Positions 8,263 through 15,240 of a DNA stretch of 46,729 nucleotides are shown here, piece after piece. Each line of letters starts with the position of its first letter. The first letter of the stretch is position 1. This stretch comes from an uncultured Bacteroidales bacterium. Lineage in GTDB: Bacteria; Bacteroidota; Bacteroidia; Bacteroidales; Bacteroidaceae. The notes beneath the pieces were generated by a model, which searched no databases, had not been told where the DNA came from, and saw nothing but the letters and a program-made list of their open reading frames with translations. Where the stretch lies: contig CACYQI010000027.1 of NCBI GenBank assembly GCA_902776455.1, positions 1 to 46,729 on the forward strand, given 5' to 3'. The position numbers were made by a program, and so were the translations under genes.

Positions 8263-9039
8263 ATGAAGAAAGTCTCTTATTTCCTTATTATCTTGTTTTC
8301 CACTTTGCTGGTCGCCTCATGCTACAAGCTTGTGTCCACCTACGCACCGAGCGAAGTGGAACCCGGGCAGACGTTTGAAGTCAGCTTCACCGTCATCGAC
8401 GACGGCTCGGACAGACAGGACTTCGTGACCGATTGGAGCTTTGCTGGCATTCGTGTGCCGAAGGGATGGACGGTGACTGTACCCGAAGGCGCCCACCGGC
8501 AGTTTGCCGAGGACTGGGTTTACTATCCCGACGGCTCGCAGGTCAACAGTTCGCACGATATGGAACCTTGCGACAAGCTCACACAATTCTACAACGCCGT
8601 CTGCAAGAAGACCGGTTACACTTGGGCTGGATTCAAAAGCGTACAGAAGATACCCAAGAACATCTCGGCCTGCTGGCGCAACGGCTGCGACAGCATACGC
8701 ATCACCTTCCTCGTCACCGTCCCCGAGGATGTACAGCCCGGACGCTACACCATCGACTTCATGGGAGGCGACGAAGAGGACGATGCCGGCATCGACAAGT
8801 ACACCAGCTACACGGCAGCCAAGGACTCGCGACTCTTCCACGTCGGCACAGCAGCAGGGTCATACGTCAGCAACCGCAACGCCGCCCTCGCACGTACCGT
8901 CATCGTCACCGACCCCACAGCCATCAACGACCTTAAAGACCTTAAAGACCCTAAGGACCTTAAAGACCTTTCCGGTCGCCCAGCCACGAAGCAAACTCGC
9001 ATCATTATTAAGAACGGCAAAAAGATACTCCAACGATGA
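8263..9039 (+). CDS. Ig-like lipoprotein of unknown function with LSGR/GKK tail
   Basis: I do not recognise a named family. The 258-aa protein has a type II signal peptide, with lipobox LLVASC and Cys20 as the lipidated residue. It then has an Ig-like region (about 25-200) starting APSEVEPGQTFEVSFTV, containing several Cys, and reading like a beta-sandwich domain used in cell-surface binding. The C-terminus ends LSGRPATKQTRIIIKNGKKI, similar to the sorting-type tails of the CotH, subtilase and C10 proteins here. Between the domain and the tail the protein reads LKDLKDPKDLKDL, coded by near-identical 9-bp units GACCTTAAA, an in-frame repeat expansion. Its stop overlaps the next start (ATGA), so it is translationally coupled to the SGNH hydrolase. 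A lipobox together with a sorting-type tail is unusual. Confidence 0.72.
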   Translation: MKKVSYFLIILFSTLLVASCYKLVSTYAPSEVEPGQTFEVSFTVIDDGSDRQDFVTDWSFAGIRVPKGWTVTVPEGAHRQFAEDWVYYPDGSQVNSSHDMEPCDKLTQFYNAVCKKTGYTWAGFKSVQKIPKNISACWRNGCDSIRITFLVTVPEDVQPGRYTIDFMGGDEEDDAGIDKYTSYTAAKDSRLFHVGTAAGSYVSNRNAALARTVIVTDPTAINDLKDLKDPKDLKDLSGRPATKQTRIIIKNGKKILQR

Positions 9040-9920
9040 AACAACTCTTCACCCTTCTCCTTTGCCTGCCAGCCTACTCGCAGAGCATGGTAGTCAACAC
9101 CACGACAGGACTTTCCTCTTCCTTCCCCACCTGTCAAGTCGCGTCCGTCACCTTCAACGAAGACACCTCTGAGCCAGTAGCCGCTTCGGGAAAAGTGCAG
9201 ATGAAGCGAAGCATCGTCTTCCTCGGACACAGCATCTGGCGCAACGACAACTACCTCGTCACCTACCGCAACTCAGGGTCGTTCGTCACGCCCTTCACAG
9301 GTGTCTTTCGCGGCCGAGGCTATCAGACACTCATCTGCGAAGCCTTCGACTTCCCCTCCGTCTCCTCCCCAGGTCCCGATGGAGGCTACAGCGGCTATTC
9401 GCTGGGAGGCATCAGTGCCACAGACGACAAGAGCATCGCAGTCGTTGCACAGCAGGCCGACAACGGATGGCCCAACGTACAGAACGCCATCTGGACCATC
9501 GACTTCATCACCAACGACTTCAAGCGCAACATACCCCTCGGCACTTTCAGCGACTATAAGAACGCCACAGGCGCCGCCACCTTCTACGGAGCCGTTCGCC
9601 AACTCTACGACAAGATAAAGGAACTCTCGGGAGCTGACGTCATCATCGTCTTCGCCAATGCTCTGAAACGCAACAACTCGGGCTACACCAGCACAAGCCG
9701 GAACACCGCGGGCTGCACCCTTGCCGACTACGAACTGGCCCTTCTCACCTGCGCCGCCGCCAACACAGGATGGTACTTCGTGGACCAGAACCGTCTCTCG
9801 GGCATCACCGACGAGAACCTGCCAGCCGTCACAGCCGACGGTCTCCACCTCAACAACCTCGGCTACACCATGGCCGTCCAGCCTTGGATAAACGTCCTCC
9901 GTTCCCTCGCGGACAAATAG
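9036..9920 (+). CDS. secreted SGNH/GDSL-type hydrolase or esterase
   Basis: This 294-aa protein has a short signal peptide (MKQLFTLLLCLPAYSQS), then the segment VVNTTTGLSSSFPTCQVASVTF, a motif type that often precedes the mature domain in Bacteroidetes surface proteins. The hydrolase domain starts at about residue 58. Block I is FLGHSIW with nucleophile Ser66. Block V is DGLHLNNLGY with Asp268 and His271. FANALKRNN at about 207-215 may supply the oxyanion-hole Asn. Members of this class remove acetyl or other acyl groups from glycans. The start overlaps the lipoprotein stop by four bases. The substrate is unknown; the propeller and lipoprotein partners suggest a decorated polysaccharide or glycoprotein. 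Confidence 0.8.
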   Translation: MKQLFTLLLCLPAYSQSMVVNTTTGLSSSFPTCQVASVTFNEDTSEPVAASGKVQMKRSIVFLGHSIWRNDNYLVTYRNSGSFVTPFTGVFRGRGYQTLICEAFDFPSVSSPGPDGGYSGYSLGGISATDDKSIAVVAQQADNGWPNVQNAIWTIDFITNDFKRNIPLGTFSDYKNATGAATFYGAVRQLYDKIKELSGADVIIVFANALKRNNSGYTSTSRNTAGCTLADYELALLTCAAANTGWYFVDQNRLSGITDENLPAVTADGLHLNNLGYTMAVQPWINVLRSLADK

Positions 9921-9963
9921 GAGTCGCTACTTCTCCGTCCCTGTCCCAAGGGCTATACAGAAC

Positions 9964-10227
9964 TATTGGTGTCCGGGGAAAATCCAGAGCACCTCTACTT
10001 ATGCGCCTATTATTCGGCTTTCCTGACGATAAACTGTTTAAGGGGGCTTACTCAAAAGTCCCCAGAGAAAGCCCCGAGGGGGCGACAGAACTACAATTGG
10101 TTTGTGGACAGCATATTAAGAACTCTGTCGCCCCGTCGGGGCTTCTTTTGTTGTCGCACTACTACCGGGGGTTACACCCCCGTCTGTGGTCTTTCGCACC
10201 TCCGGTGCTTTTCTCCGGACACCAATA
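9964..10227 (+). repeat. dispersed element with terminal inverted repeats (copy 2)
   Basis: This 264-bp element is bounded by TATTGGTGTCCGG and CCGGACACCAATA. Inside are an inverted GCGACAGA/TCTGTCGC pair, CCCCGAGGGGGCGAC against GTCGCCCCGTCGGGG, the hairpin GGGGGTTACACCCCC and a CACCTCCGGTG hairpin. It codes for nothing recognisable. The other copies are at 1-100 (right part) and 10747-11066. Confidence 0.82.
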
Positions 10228-10235
10228 ATACAGAA

Positions 10236-10326
10236 CACAACGTGGAGCGTAGGCCAACACAACGTGGAGCGTGAGCCGATGCTCCGTGGAGCGTAGGCCG
10301 ATTCTCCGTGGAGTGTAAACCGATGC
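10236..10326 (+). repeat. 22-bp palindromic units (GCTCCGTGGAGC family), about 4 copies
   Basis: Units of about 22 bp, such as GATGCTCCGTGGAGCGTAGG, have a GCTCC/GGAGC core. The same family occurs at 28408-28693, 38864-39003 (opposite orientation), 46009-46068 and near 20574-20630. Confidence 0.85.
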
Positions 10327-10446
10327 TTCTCTAACCTCTCACCTCTAACCCCCGAGGAGCTGGAGAGGGGCTTTATTTGATTACGATTTTCTTACCTTTA
10401 TTTATATATAGTTTCAACTTTAGCATGTGGGCTGGCATACCGTCTG

Positions 10447-10700
10447 CCATGTGATAATCAAACACAAAGACTCAAAGTCACAAAGTAATTCCCCTGCCGA
10501 AGAAGACACAAAAGACCCCCTCTAACTCCCCCGTAAAGGGGGCAAGGAGCAAGGGGCAAGGGGCAAGAGAATACCAACAGCCAGAGCAATCCTCCTGCTC
10601 CTTGCCCCTTGCCCCTTGCCCCTTAAAAGGGAAGAGGGTCTGTTCCGAGGCGTAGCTCTTCTTGTCTTCGTGTCTTTGTGTCTTTGTGTTTGATTCAATT
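10447..10700. repeat. inverted-arm element with ACACAAAG-type arms (copy 1), interrupted
   Basis: The left arm has ATCAAACACAAAGACTCAAA. The right arm has TTCGTGTCTTTGTGTCTTTG and then TGTTTGATT. A second copy is at 28123-28252, sharing ATGTG.TAA.CAAACACAAAG at the left and GGCGTAGCT and GTGTCTTTGTGTTTGATT at the right. Copy 1 also contains a hairpin of a different family at 10539-10623. Confidence 0.75.
10539..10623. repeat. heptamer-armed hairpin, GGGGCAA type, with conserved loop core
   Basis: Exactly four 7-bp units form the left arm (10539-10566: GGGGCAA, GGAGCAA, GGGGCAA, GGGGCAA). Four complementary units form the right arm (10596-10623: TGCTCCT, then TGCCCCT three times). The 29-nt loop begins GAGAATACC and ends CAATCCTCC. 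The same loop ends flank the TTAGTGG-type hairpins at 15065, 22332 and 26603. Confidence 0.9.
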
Positions 10701-10746
10701 CGGTCGCACAATAGCCTCAAAAAGACGAACTGTTTGCGTAAAAAAT

Positions 10747-11066
10747 TATTGTTGTCCGGGGGAAATCATGCACACCTCAATTGATGCTCCTATCCATCGG
10801 CTTTCCTGACGAAAAGGAGCTCATGGGGCTTACCATAAGTCTCGAAGAGACGAAAGATCACAGACGGGGGTGAAACCCCCGGTAATGATGCAACGACAGA
10901 GAAAGCCCTGAGGGGGCGACAGAGTTCTTTAATATGCTGTTCCCAAACCAATTGGACTTTCTGTCGCCCTTTCAGGGCTTAGTTTTGTTAATGCGCTTGT
11001 CCCGGGGGGTTACACCCCCGACTATGTTCTTTCGCACCTTCGGTGCTTATTCCCCGGACAACAATA
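10747..11066 (+). repeat. dispersed element with terminal inverted repeats (copy 3)
   Basis: This 320-bp copy is bounded by TATTGTTGTCCGG and CCGGACAACAATA. Compared with copy 2, the change GGTGT to GTTGT in the left end is matched by ACACC to ACAAC in the right end, so the pairing is kept. It carries an extra internal hairpin made of ACAGACGGGGGTGAAACCCC. Confidence 0.82.
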
Positions 11067-11331
11067 GTAAAAAATACACTCCCGAGGTCTCAAATGCTCC
11101 TTTGTAACCGCAAAATCATGGTTTTTGTTGTCATTTTACGAGAACATTAATTCCGTCAAGTGAACAGAAAAAGCACAAAAATCCACCAAAACAGGCGTCT
11201 CAAGCATGCTTTTTGAGGCTTTTTAGAGGGTAATTTTGCTGAAAACTGTACCTCTCCTGAGACTGGAGGCACAACCAAGGACGCTGTAACTCTTTGCTTT
11301 ATAGAGAGTTAATTGGGTGCTCATACGTATA

Positions 11332-11496
11332 GTTGTTTCAGTCTCAGTTGTTTCAGTTTGTTTTCGAAGGGTATGTATCTTCCTCTTTCTATATATATAT
11401 ATATTATTAATTATTAATTAGTTATATAGTTTAAGAAAGAGGGTTTGAAACATAACTGAACCTCGAAAACCTAACTGAAACTGAAACAACTGAAAC
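11332..11496. repeat. long hairpin with GTTTCAG-type arms and AT-rich loop (copy A)
   Basis: The left arm (about 45 bp, GTTGTTTCAGTCTCAGTTGT onward) pairs imperfectly with the right arm, which ends AACTGAAACTGAAACAACTG. The loop is a run of TA/TTAATTA. An element of the same plan, with C in place of T in the units, is at 11802-11947. Confidence 0.85.
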
Positions 11497-11623
11497 GCTC
11501 AGCTTTTGTTATTGATTTCGTCGAGACTGCTTTCGCAGCCTTCACTCTTCCTCTCCGAAGCCTCTAAAGGAAGACAAACTCATTGGGGAAATCGGACACC
11601 CCGCAGAACCCCTCTAATTTGCC

Positions 11624-11700
11624 CCAGAATCGCTTCAAATCCCTCGGACGCATATTTCTACCTCCGAGGCAAAAAGAAGCGCTCTATGGGGCTAAAAACG
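11624..11700 (+). repeat. 75-bp dispersed repeat (copy A)
   Basis: It begins CCAGAATCGCTTCAAATC and contains the stem CCTCGG/CCGAGG around a TTTCTACC loop, then CAAA and AAGCGCT. A diverged copy is at 20335-20410. Confidence 0.7.
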
Positions 11701-11801
11701 AGAATTTAAAATTCTAAGAATTTTAACTGGCCTTTCACTACGGCTGACACACCTTTGGTTGACGTCAAGCTCTTTGGCCTTGGAGAGGAAGACAGGAGGC
11801 T

Positions 11802-11947
11802 GTTCCAGTTCCAGTTGTTCCAATTAAAAATAAGTACCTATACCACTTTCTAAATACTATTTAATTAATTAATATATATATAGTTATATAATATATAGAG
11901 AAGAAAGTTGGTATCAAAAAAATAACTGGAACAACTGGAACTGGAAC
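11802..11947. repeat. long hairpin with GTTCCAG-type arms and AT-rich loop (copy B)
   Basis: The left arm at 11802-11826 (GTTCCAGTTCCAGTTGTTCC then AATTA) is complementary, with one mismatch, to the right arm at 11923-11947. An inner stem TACC...CTTTCT/AGAAAG..GGTA and a TTAATTAATTAATA loop follow. Every T-to-C change relative to copy A in the left arm is matched by A-to-G in the right arm. Confidence 0.88.
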
Positions 11948-12312
11948 GCCCAGTCTATTAAATCTCCTCTAAAAGGAAGATTTACAATGAGATACGACAT
12001 TGGTAAGGCTTCTGCTTTCAGGATTTCCAGCCTCGAAATGTGACAAAAAACTGCAAAAACAAGCCTCTTTCAAGCCTCGAAACACGTACTGAAACCCCTC
12101 GTTCCGATGCTTTTTCCTCTATTTGGCGCATCTTTCCTCGCCGCAAAAATTCAAACAAAAGGCCTCTTTCAGATGTTTTTTGCACGAAACAAGCCTTTCA
12201 ACACGCGAAAACGGCCATCGAAGCACGTCAAATGTCACAACTTAACACGCTAAAACAATTCATAATTCATAATTTCACACGGAACTGAGGTCGACGGCCC
12301 GCAGGGGAAAGT

Positions 12313-12806
12313 CAAAACACAGAAATCATGGAAATACAATCCGTCAAATCCGTTTAATCCGTGGTTTTAAATCTCACACGGAAAACACAGAAATCATGGA
12401 AATACAATCCGTCAAATCCGTTTAATCCGTGGTTTAATATCTCACACGGAAAACACAGAAATCATGGAAATTATAATCCGTTTAATCCGTTCAATCCGTG
12501 GTTTTAAATCTCACACGGAAAACACAGAAATCATGGAAACACAATCCGTCAAATCCGTTTAATCCGTGGTTTAATATCTCACACGGAAAACACAGAAATC
12601 ATGGAAATACAATCCGTCAAATCCGTTTAATCCGTTGTTTAATATCTCACACGGAAAACACAGAAATCACGGAAGTTATAATCTGTTTAATCCGTTCAAT
12701 CCGTGGTTTTAAATCTCACACGGAAAACACAGAAATCATGGAAATACAATCCGTCAAATCCGTTTAATCCGTGGTTTAATATCTCACTCGGAAATCACAG
12801 AAATCA
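12313..12806 (+). repeat. 68-bp tandem array, seven full units plus a partial
   Basis: The segment AAAACACAGAAATCATGGAA recurs at about 12313, 12380, 12448, 12516, 12586, 12653 and 12723, with a degenerate end near 12790. Each unit also carries nested AATCCGT heptamers. Alternate units differ (ATACAATCCGTC or TTATAATCCGTT), which suggests a higher-order period. There are no unique spacers, so it is not a CRISPR array. Confidence 0.92.
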
Positions 12807-12828
12807 GAAATGTCGCCTTTGGCGAAGT

Positions 12829-12985
12829 GAAAAGTGAAGAGTGAAAAGTGAACAATCAAAGTTAGCCTCTCCCCAACCCTCTCCCGTGGGAGAGGGAGTT
12901 ATTCCCCCTAAAGGGGGGTAGGGGGGCTTTCCCCTAAAGGGAGAGACTTCTCCCTCTCCCGCAGGAGAGGGTTGGGGAGAGGCCG
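12829..12985. repeat. GTGAAAA heptamers followed by GC-rich double-hairpin repeats
   Basis: GTGAARA units at 12829-12853 lead into GCCTCTCCCCAACCCTCTCC and palindromes around GTGGGAGAGGG, CCCCCTAAAGGGGGG and CTCTCCCGCAGGAGAGGG. This is an enlarged version of the module at 8184-8245. Confidence 0.8.
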
Positions 12986-13110
12986 TGGGAGACGGAGAGG
13001 GGTCTGAGGGTTGGGGCGGTTATATTGCAATAAAGCTCAGCAAAATCGTATTCGCAGATGAGACTTTTGGGGCTTTTTTGTTGTGCTCCGACGAAAAAAT
13101 GTGTTCTTTC

Positions 13111-13141
13111 TTTGTGTATCTGTCTTTTTTTCGTACCTTTG
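13111..13141 (+). promoter_or_regulatory. strong Bacteroidetes-type promoter of the RNase P RNA gene
   Basis: TTTG at 13111-13114 and TACCTTTG at 13134-13141 are 19 bp apart, an exact match to TTTG-N19-TAnnTTTG. Transcription should start near 13148. A 7-bp hairpin (GCACGGA...TCCGTGC, 13154-13173) lies in the predicted leader. Confidence 0.85.
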
Positions 13142-13182
13142 CAGCGACGAATGGCACGGAACATGGTCCGTGCTGACTGGAA

Positions 13183-13631
13183 AAACGTTCAGCGAACCGG
13201 CTTGCCGCTGCCCTGTTTCCGCTTCTGGGGGGAAGGGAACGGGGGAGAGGAAAGTCCGGGCAACACAGGGCATCCCGCTTCCTAACGGGAAGAGGTCCGC
13301 GAGGGTCTGTAGGTGCAGAAGAAAACAACCGCCCGTTTGAAATGTCGAAACATCAGAAAGTTGAAACGTTGAAATGGGTAAGGGTGAGAAGGTGAGGCAA
13401 GAGCTTACCAGGCCGGCAGCGATGTCGGTGCTGTGCACTCCGGGAGTTGAAAGTTCATGTAAACCGGCAAAGCTTGGCACGACCCAAAGTCGGCCGAGAG
13501 AGAAGGCGGCCCGTCTGAGCCGGAGGGTAGAACGATAGAGGGCAGCGGCAACGCTGTCCGTAGATAAATGGCAAGCATTTCAGGCTGACTGAAATACAGA
13601 ACCCGGCTTACAGGTTCGCTGAAGGTTTTTT
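13183..13631 (+). ncRNA. rnpB: RNase P RNA (catalytic RNA for tRNA 5' maturation)
   Basis: The conserved signature GAGGAAAGTCCGGGC is present at about 13247, and ACAGAACCCGGCTTACAG lies near the 3' end. Helix P1 is formed by AAAACGTTCAGCGAACC at the start and GGTTCGCTGAAGG near the end, and runs into seven or eight Ts at 13624-13631 that can act as terminator. GGTAAGGGTGAGAAGGTGAG at about 13377 matches the P11/P12 part of bacterial type A RNAs. A stem-loop at about 13337-13374 carries TTGAAA-type repeats (GTTGAAACGTTGAAA), probably an expansion in a variable hairpin. The promoter upstream is near consensus. The exact 5' end is not certain. Confidence 0.93.
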
Positions 13632-13789
13632 TGAGTGAAGAGTGAATAGTGAAGAATTTGCTGCCGCCCTGTCGCAAGTGAAAAGTGAAAAATCAAAGTT
13701 ACTAACCTCCCTGTAAATGGTTAAATGGTTAAATAGCTAAATCGTAAATAAATAGTAAATAGTCAAATAGTAAATAATTAGGTGATTCG

Positions 13790-15064
13790 ATGGTTGGTCT
13801 CGAACACATATGGAACATTAATGAGAAGCGGCTTAGCGGACCTGAACGGTTGCTGTTGAGCATCGTGAAGCGGTTTGTCATAACGTGGGAGTGCATCACG
13901 AAGAACCACATTATGAGCTACGCTTCTGCCCTCACCTACAGCAGCATGCTTGCTACTGTCCCGGTGTTGGCCATCGTGTTCGCCATAGCTCGCGGCTTCG
14001 GGTTCGACACCATCATCGAGACGAGGCTGAGAAGTTCCTTCGAAAGCAACCCCGACATCGCCGACACGATTCTCTTCTTCGTCGATTCCTACCTGCAGCA
14101 CACCAAAGGCGGCGTCTTCATCGGCATCGGCATCATCTTCCTTCTCTACACGCTCATTTCCCTTACCTCGAACATCGAGGAGGCTTTCAACACTATCTGG
14201 TTCGTCAAGCGCTCGCGTACCATCTTCCGACAGGTTATCGACTACTTCAGCGTATTCCTGATTCTTCCCTTTGTGGTGGTCATCACCAGCGGCGTCGGCA
14301 TCTTCCTTCAGACCTTCCGCACCTTGCTGCCCGACATACAGCTGCTCAGCAAGACGATGACCTTCTTCCTTCACGTCTCGCCTTTCTTCTTTGCCGTGCT
14401 GGCTTTCATGCTGCTTTTCACGCTGATGCCCAACACGCACGTCAAGTGGCGGAACACCATTCTGCCTAGCATCATCACGGGGACGGTGTTCATGGCTGTG
14501 GAATGGCTGTACGTCCACTATCAGATAAAGCTGAGTGCCTACAATGCCATCTACGGTTCTTTCGCCGCCATCCCGCTTTTCATGCTGTGGTTGCAGATTT
14601 CATGGTGCATCTGCCTGTTCGGTGCCCAGTTCTGTTACGCAAACCAAAGCCTGCAGACGTATGCCTTCGAGCGCATCAGCAACGAACTGAGCCGACGCTA
14701 CCGCGACACGCTCATCCTATTGCTCATGAGCCGCATCTGCAAGCACTTTGCTTCCGGCTTGAAACCCTTCACAGCTCACCGATTGGCTACAGACACGCAT
14801 CTGCCCGACAGCCTCGTAGGCATACTGCTGGGCGAACTTACCGACATGCAACTGCTTGTGGAGATACACAACGAGCATGGCGAAGAACTGCGCTACCTGC
14901 CTGCCATCGACATTCACCGCATCACGGTTGGAATGGTAACACGTCGTATCGACTCGCACGGCATCGAGAACCCTTCTTTCGTTTGGCAAACCAGCATGCC
15001 CGAATGGGATGCCCTGCGCATCCTTCGCAATAAGAACGAAGATGCCTTGCTTGTGGATTTATAG
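13790..15064 (+). CDS. YihY/BrkB family inner-membrane protein
   Basis: This 424-aa protein has the N-terminal pattern of the family (HIMSYASALTYSSMLATVPVL) and five to six further hydrophobic segments to about residue 280, for example GGVFIGIGIIFLLYTLISL, FLILPFVVVITSGVGIFL, and AIYGSFAAIPLFMLWLQISW followed by CICLFGAQ. The C-terminal 140 residues are soluble and look like a winged-helix-type domain (LLGELTDMQLLVEI), as in other Bacteroidetes members. The family was once called RNase BN by mistake; its role is unknown. The gene converges on ispE, and the spacer is entirely taken by a heptamer-armed hairpin. AT-rich units AAATGGTT precede the start, and no clear promoter is visible. Confidence 0.88.
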   Translation: MVGLEHIWNINEKRLSGPERLLLSIVKRFVITWECITKNHIMSYASALTYSSMLATVPVLAIVFAIARGFGFDTIIETRLRSSFESNPDIADTILFFVDSYLQHTKGGVFIGIGIIFLLYTLISLTSNIEEAFNTIWFVKRSRTIFRQVIDYFSVFLILPFVVVITSGVGIFLQTFRTLLPDIQLLSKTMTFFLHVSPFFFAVLAFMLLFTLMPNTHVKWRNTILPSIITGTVFMAVEWLYVHYQIKLSAYNAIYGSFAAIPLFMLWLQISWCICLFGAQFCYANQSLQTYAFERISNELSRRYRDTLILLLMSRICKHFASGLKPFTAHRLATDTHLPDSLVGILLGELTDMQLLVEIHNEHGEELRYLPAIDIHRITVGMVTRRIDSHGIENPSFVWQTSMPEWDALRILRNKNEDALLVDL

Positions 15065-15240
15065 GGGTTAGTAGTGAGAGGTTAGTAGTGAGAGGTTAGA
15101 GGTTAGTAGTGAGAGGTAAGATGTTGGTGGTTAGTGGTTAGAGGTTAGGGGTTAGAGAATACTTTTGGCTCCTAATCAGCAGCTTAAACAATCCTCTAAC
15201 CCCTAACCTCAAACCACCAACATCTAACCACTAACATCTA
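15065..15240. repeat. heptamer-armed hairpin, TTAGTGG type (E1), between convergent genes
   Basis: The left arm is built of TTAGTAG, TTAGAGG and TTAGTGG units, and its inner 40 bp (GATGTTGGTGGTTAGTGG then TTAGAGGTTAGGGG) are complementary to the right arm. The loop core starts GAGAATACTTTTGG and ends CAATCCTC. It fills the yihY-ispE spacer and could act as a two-way transcription barrier. Confidence 0.88.

Larger units (their letters stand above)
9921..13110. other. 3.2-kb gene-free zone filled with repeats
   Basis: I see no credible gene between the SGNH hydrolase and the RNase P RNA promoter. The small open frames (for example 11506-11709 and 12040-12288) are unrecognised, rich in repeat-derived sequence, and lack a promoter or a conserved motif. 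At least eight identifiable repeats, listed separately, fill the region. The stretch 11970-12290 is the least repetitive part and shows nothing I can name. Confidence 0.7.

Noticed and set aside
9966-10274. 102-aa open frame downstream of the SGNH hydrolase
   Set aside because: It lies wholly in an element with terminal inverted repeats and the 22-bp units.
9964-11066. Insertion sequence with coding capacity
   Set aside because: No transposase frame lies between the ends; only a non-autonomous element is supported.
11506-11709. 67-aa open frame in the repeat zone
   Set aside because: It overlaps a dispersed repeat with a second copy at 20335 and has no conserved motif or promoter.
12040-12288. 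82-aa open frame before the tandem array
   Set aside because: Low-complexity lysine/serine-rich product, ends within AT heptamers, no similarity that I recognise; insufficient support for a gene.
12313-12806. CRISPR-like regular array
   Set aside because: The whole 68-bp unit repeats, with no unique spacers, and there are no cas genes.
13790-15064. yihY as an RNase BN gene
   Set aside because: That old label for the family was a mis-assignment; the sequence shows only a multi-helix membrane protein with a soluble end.
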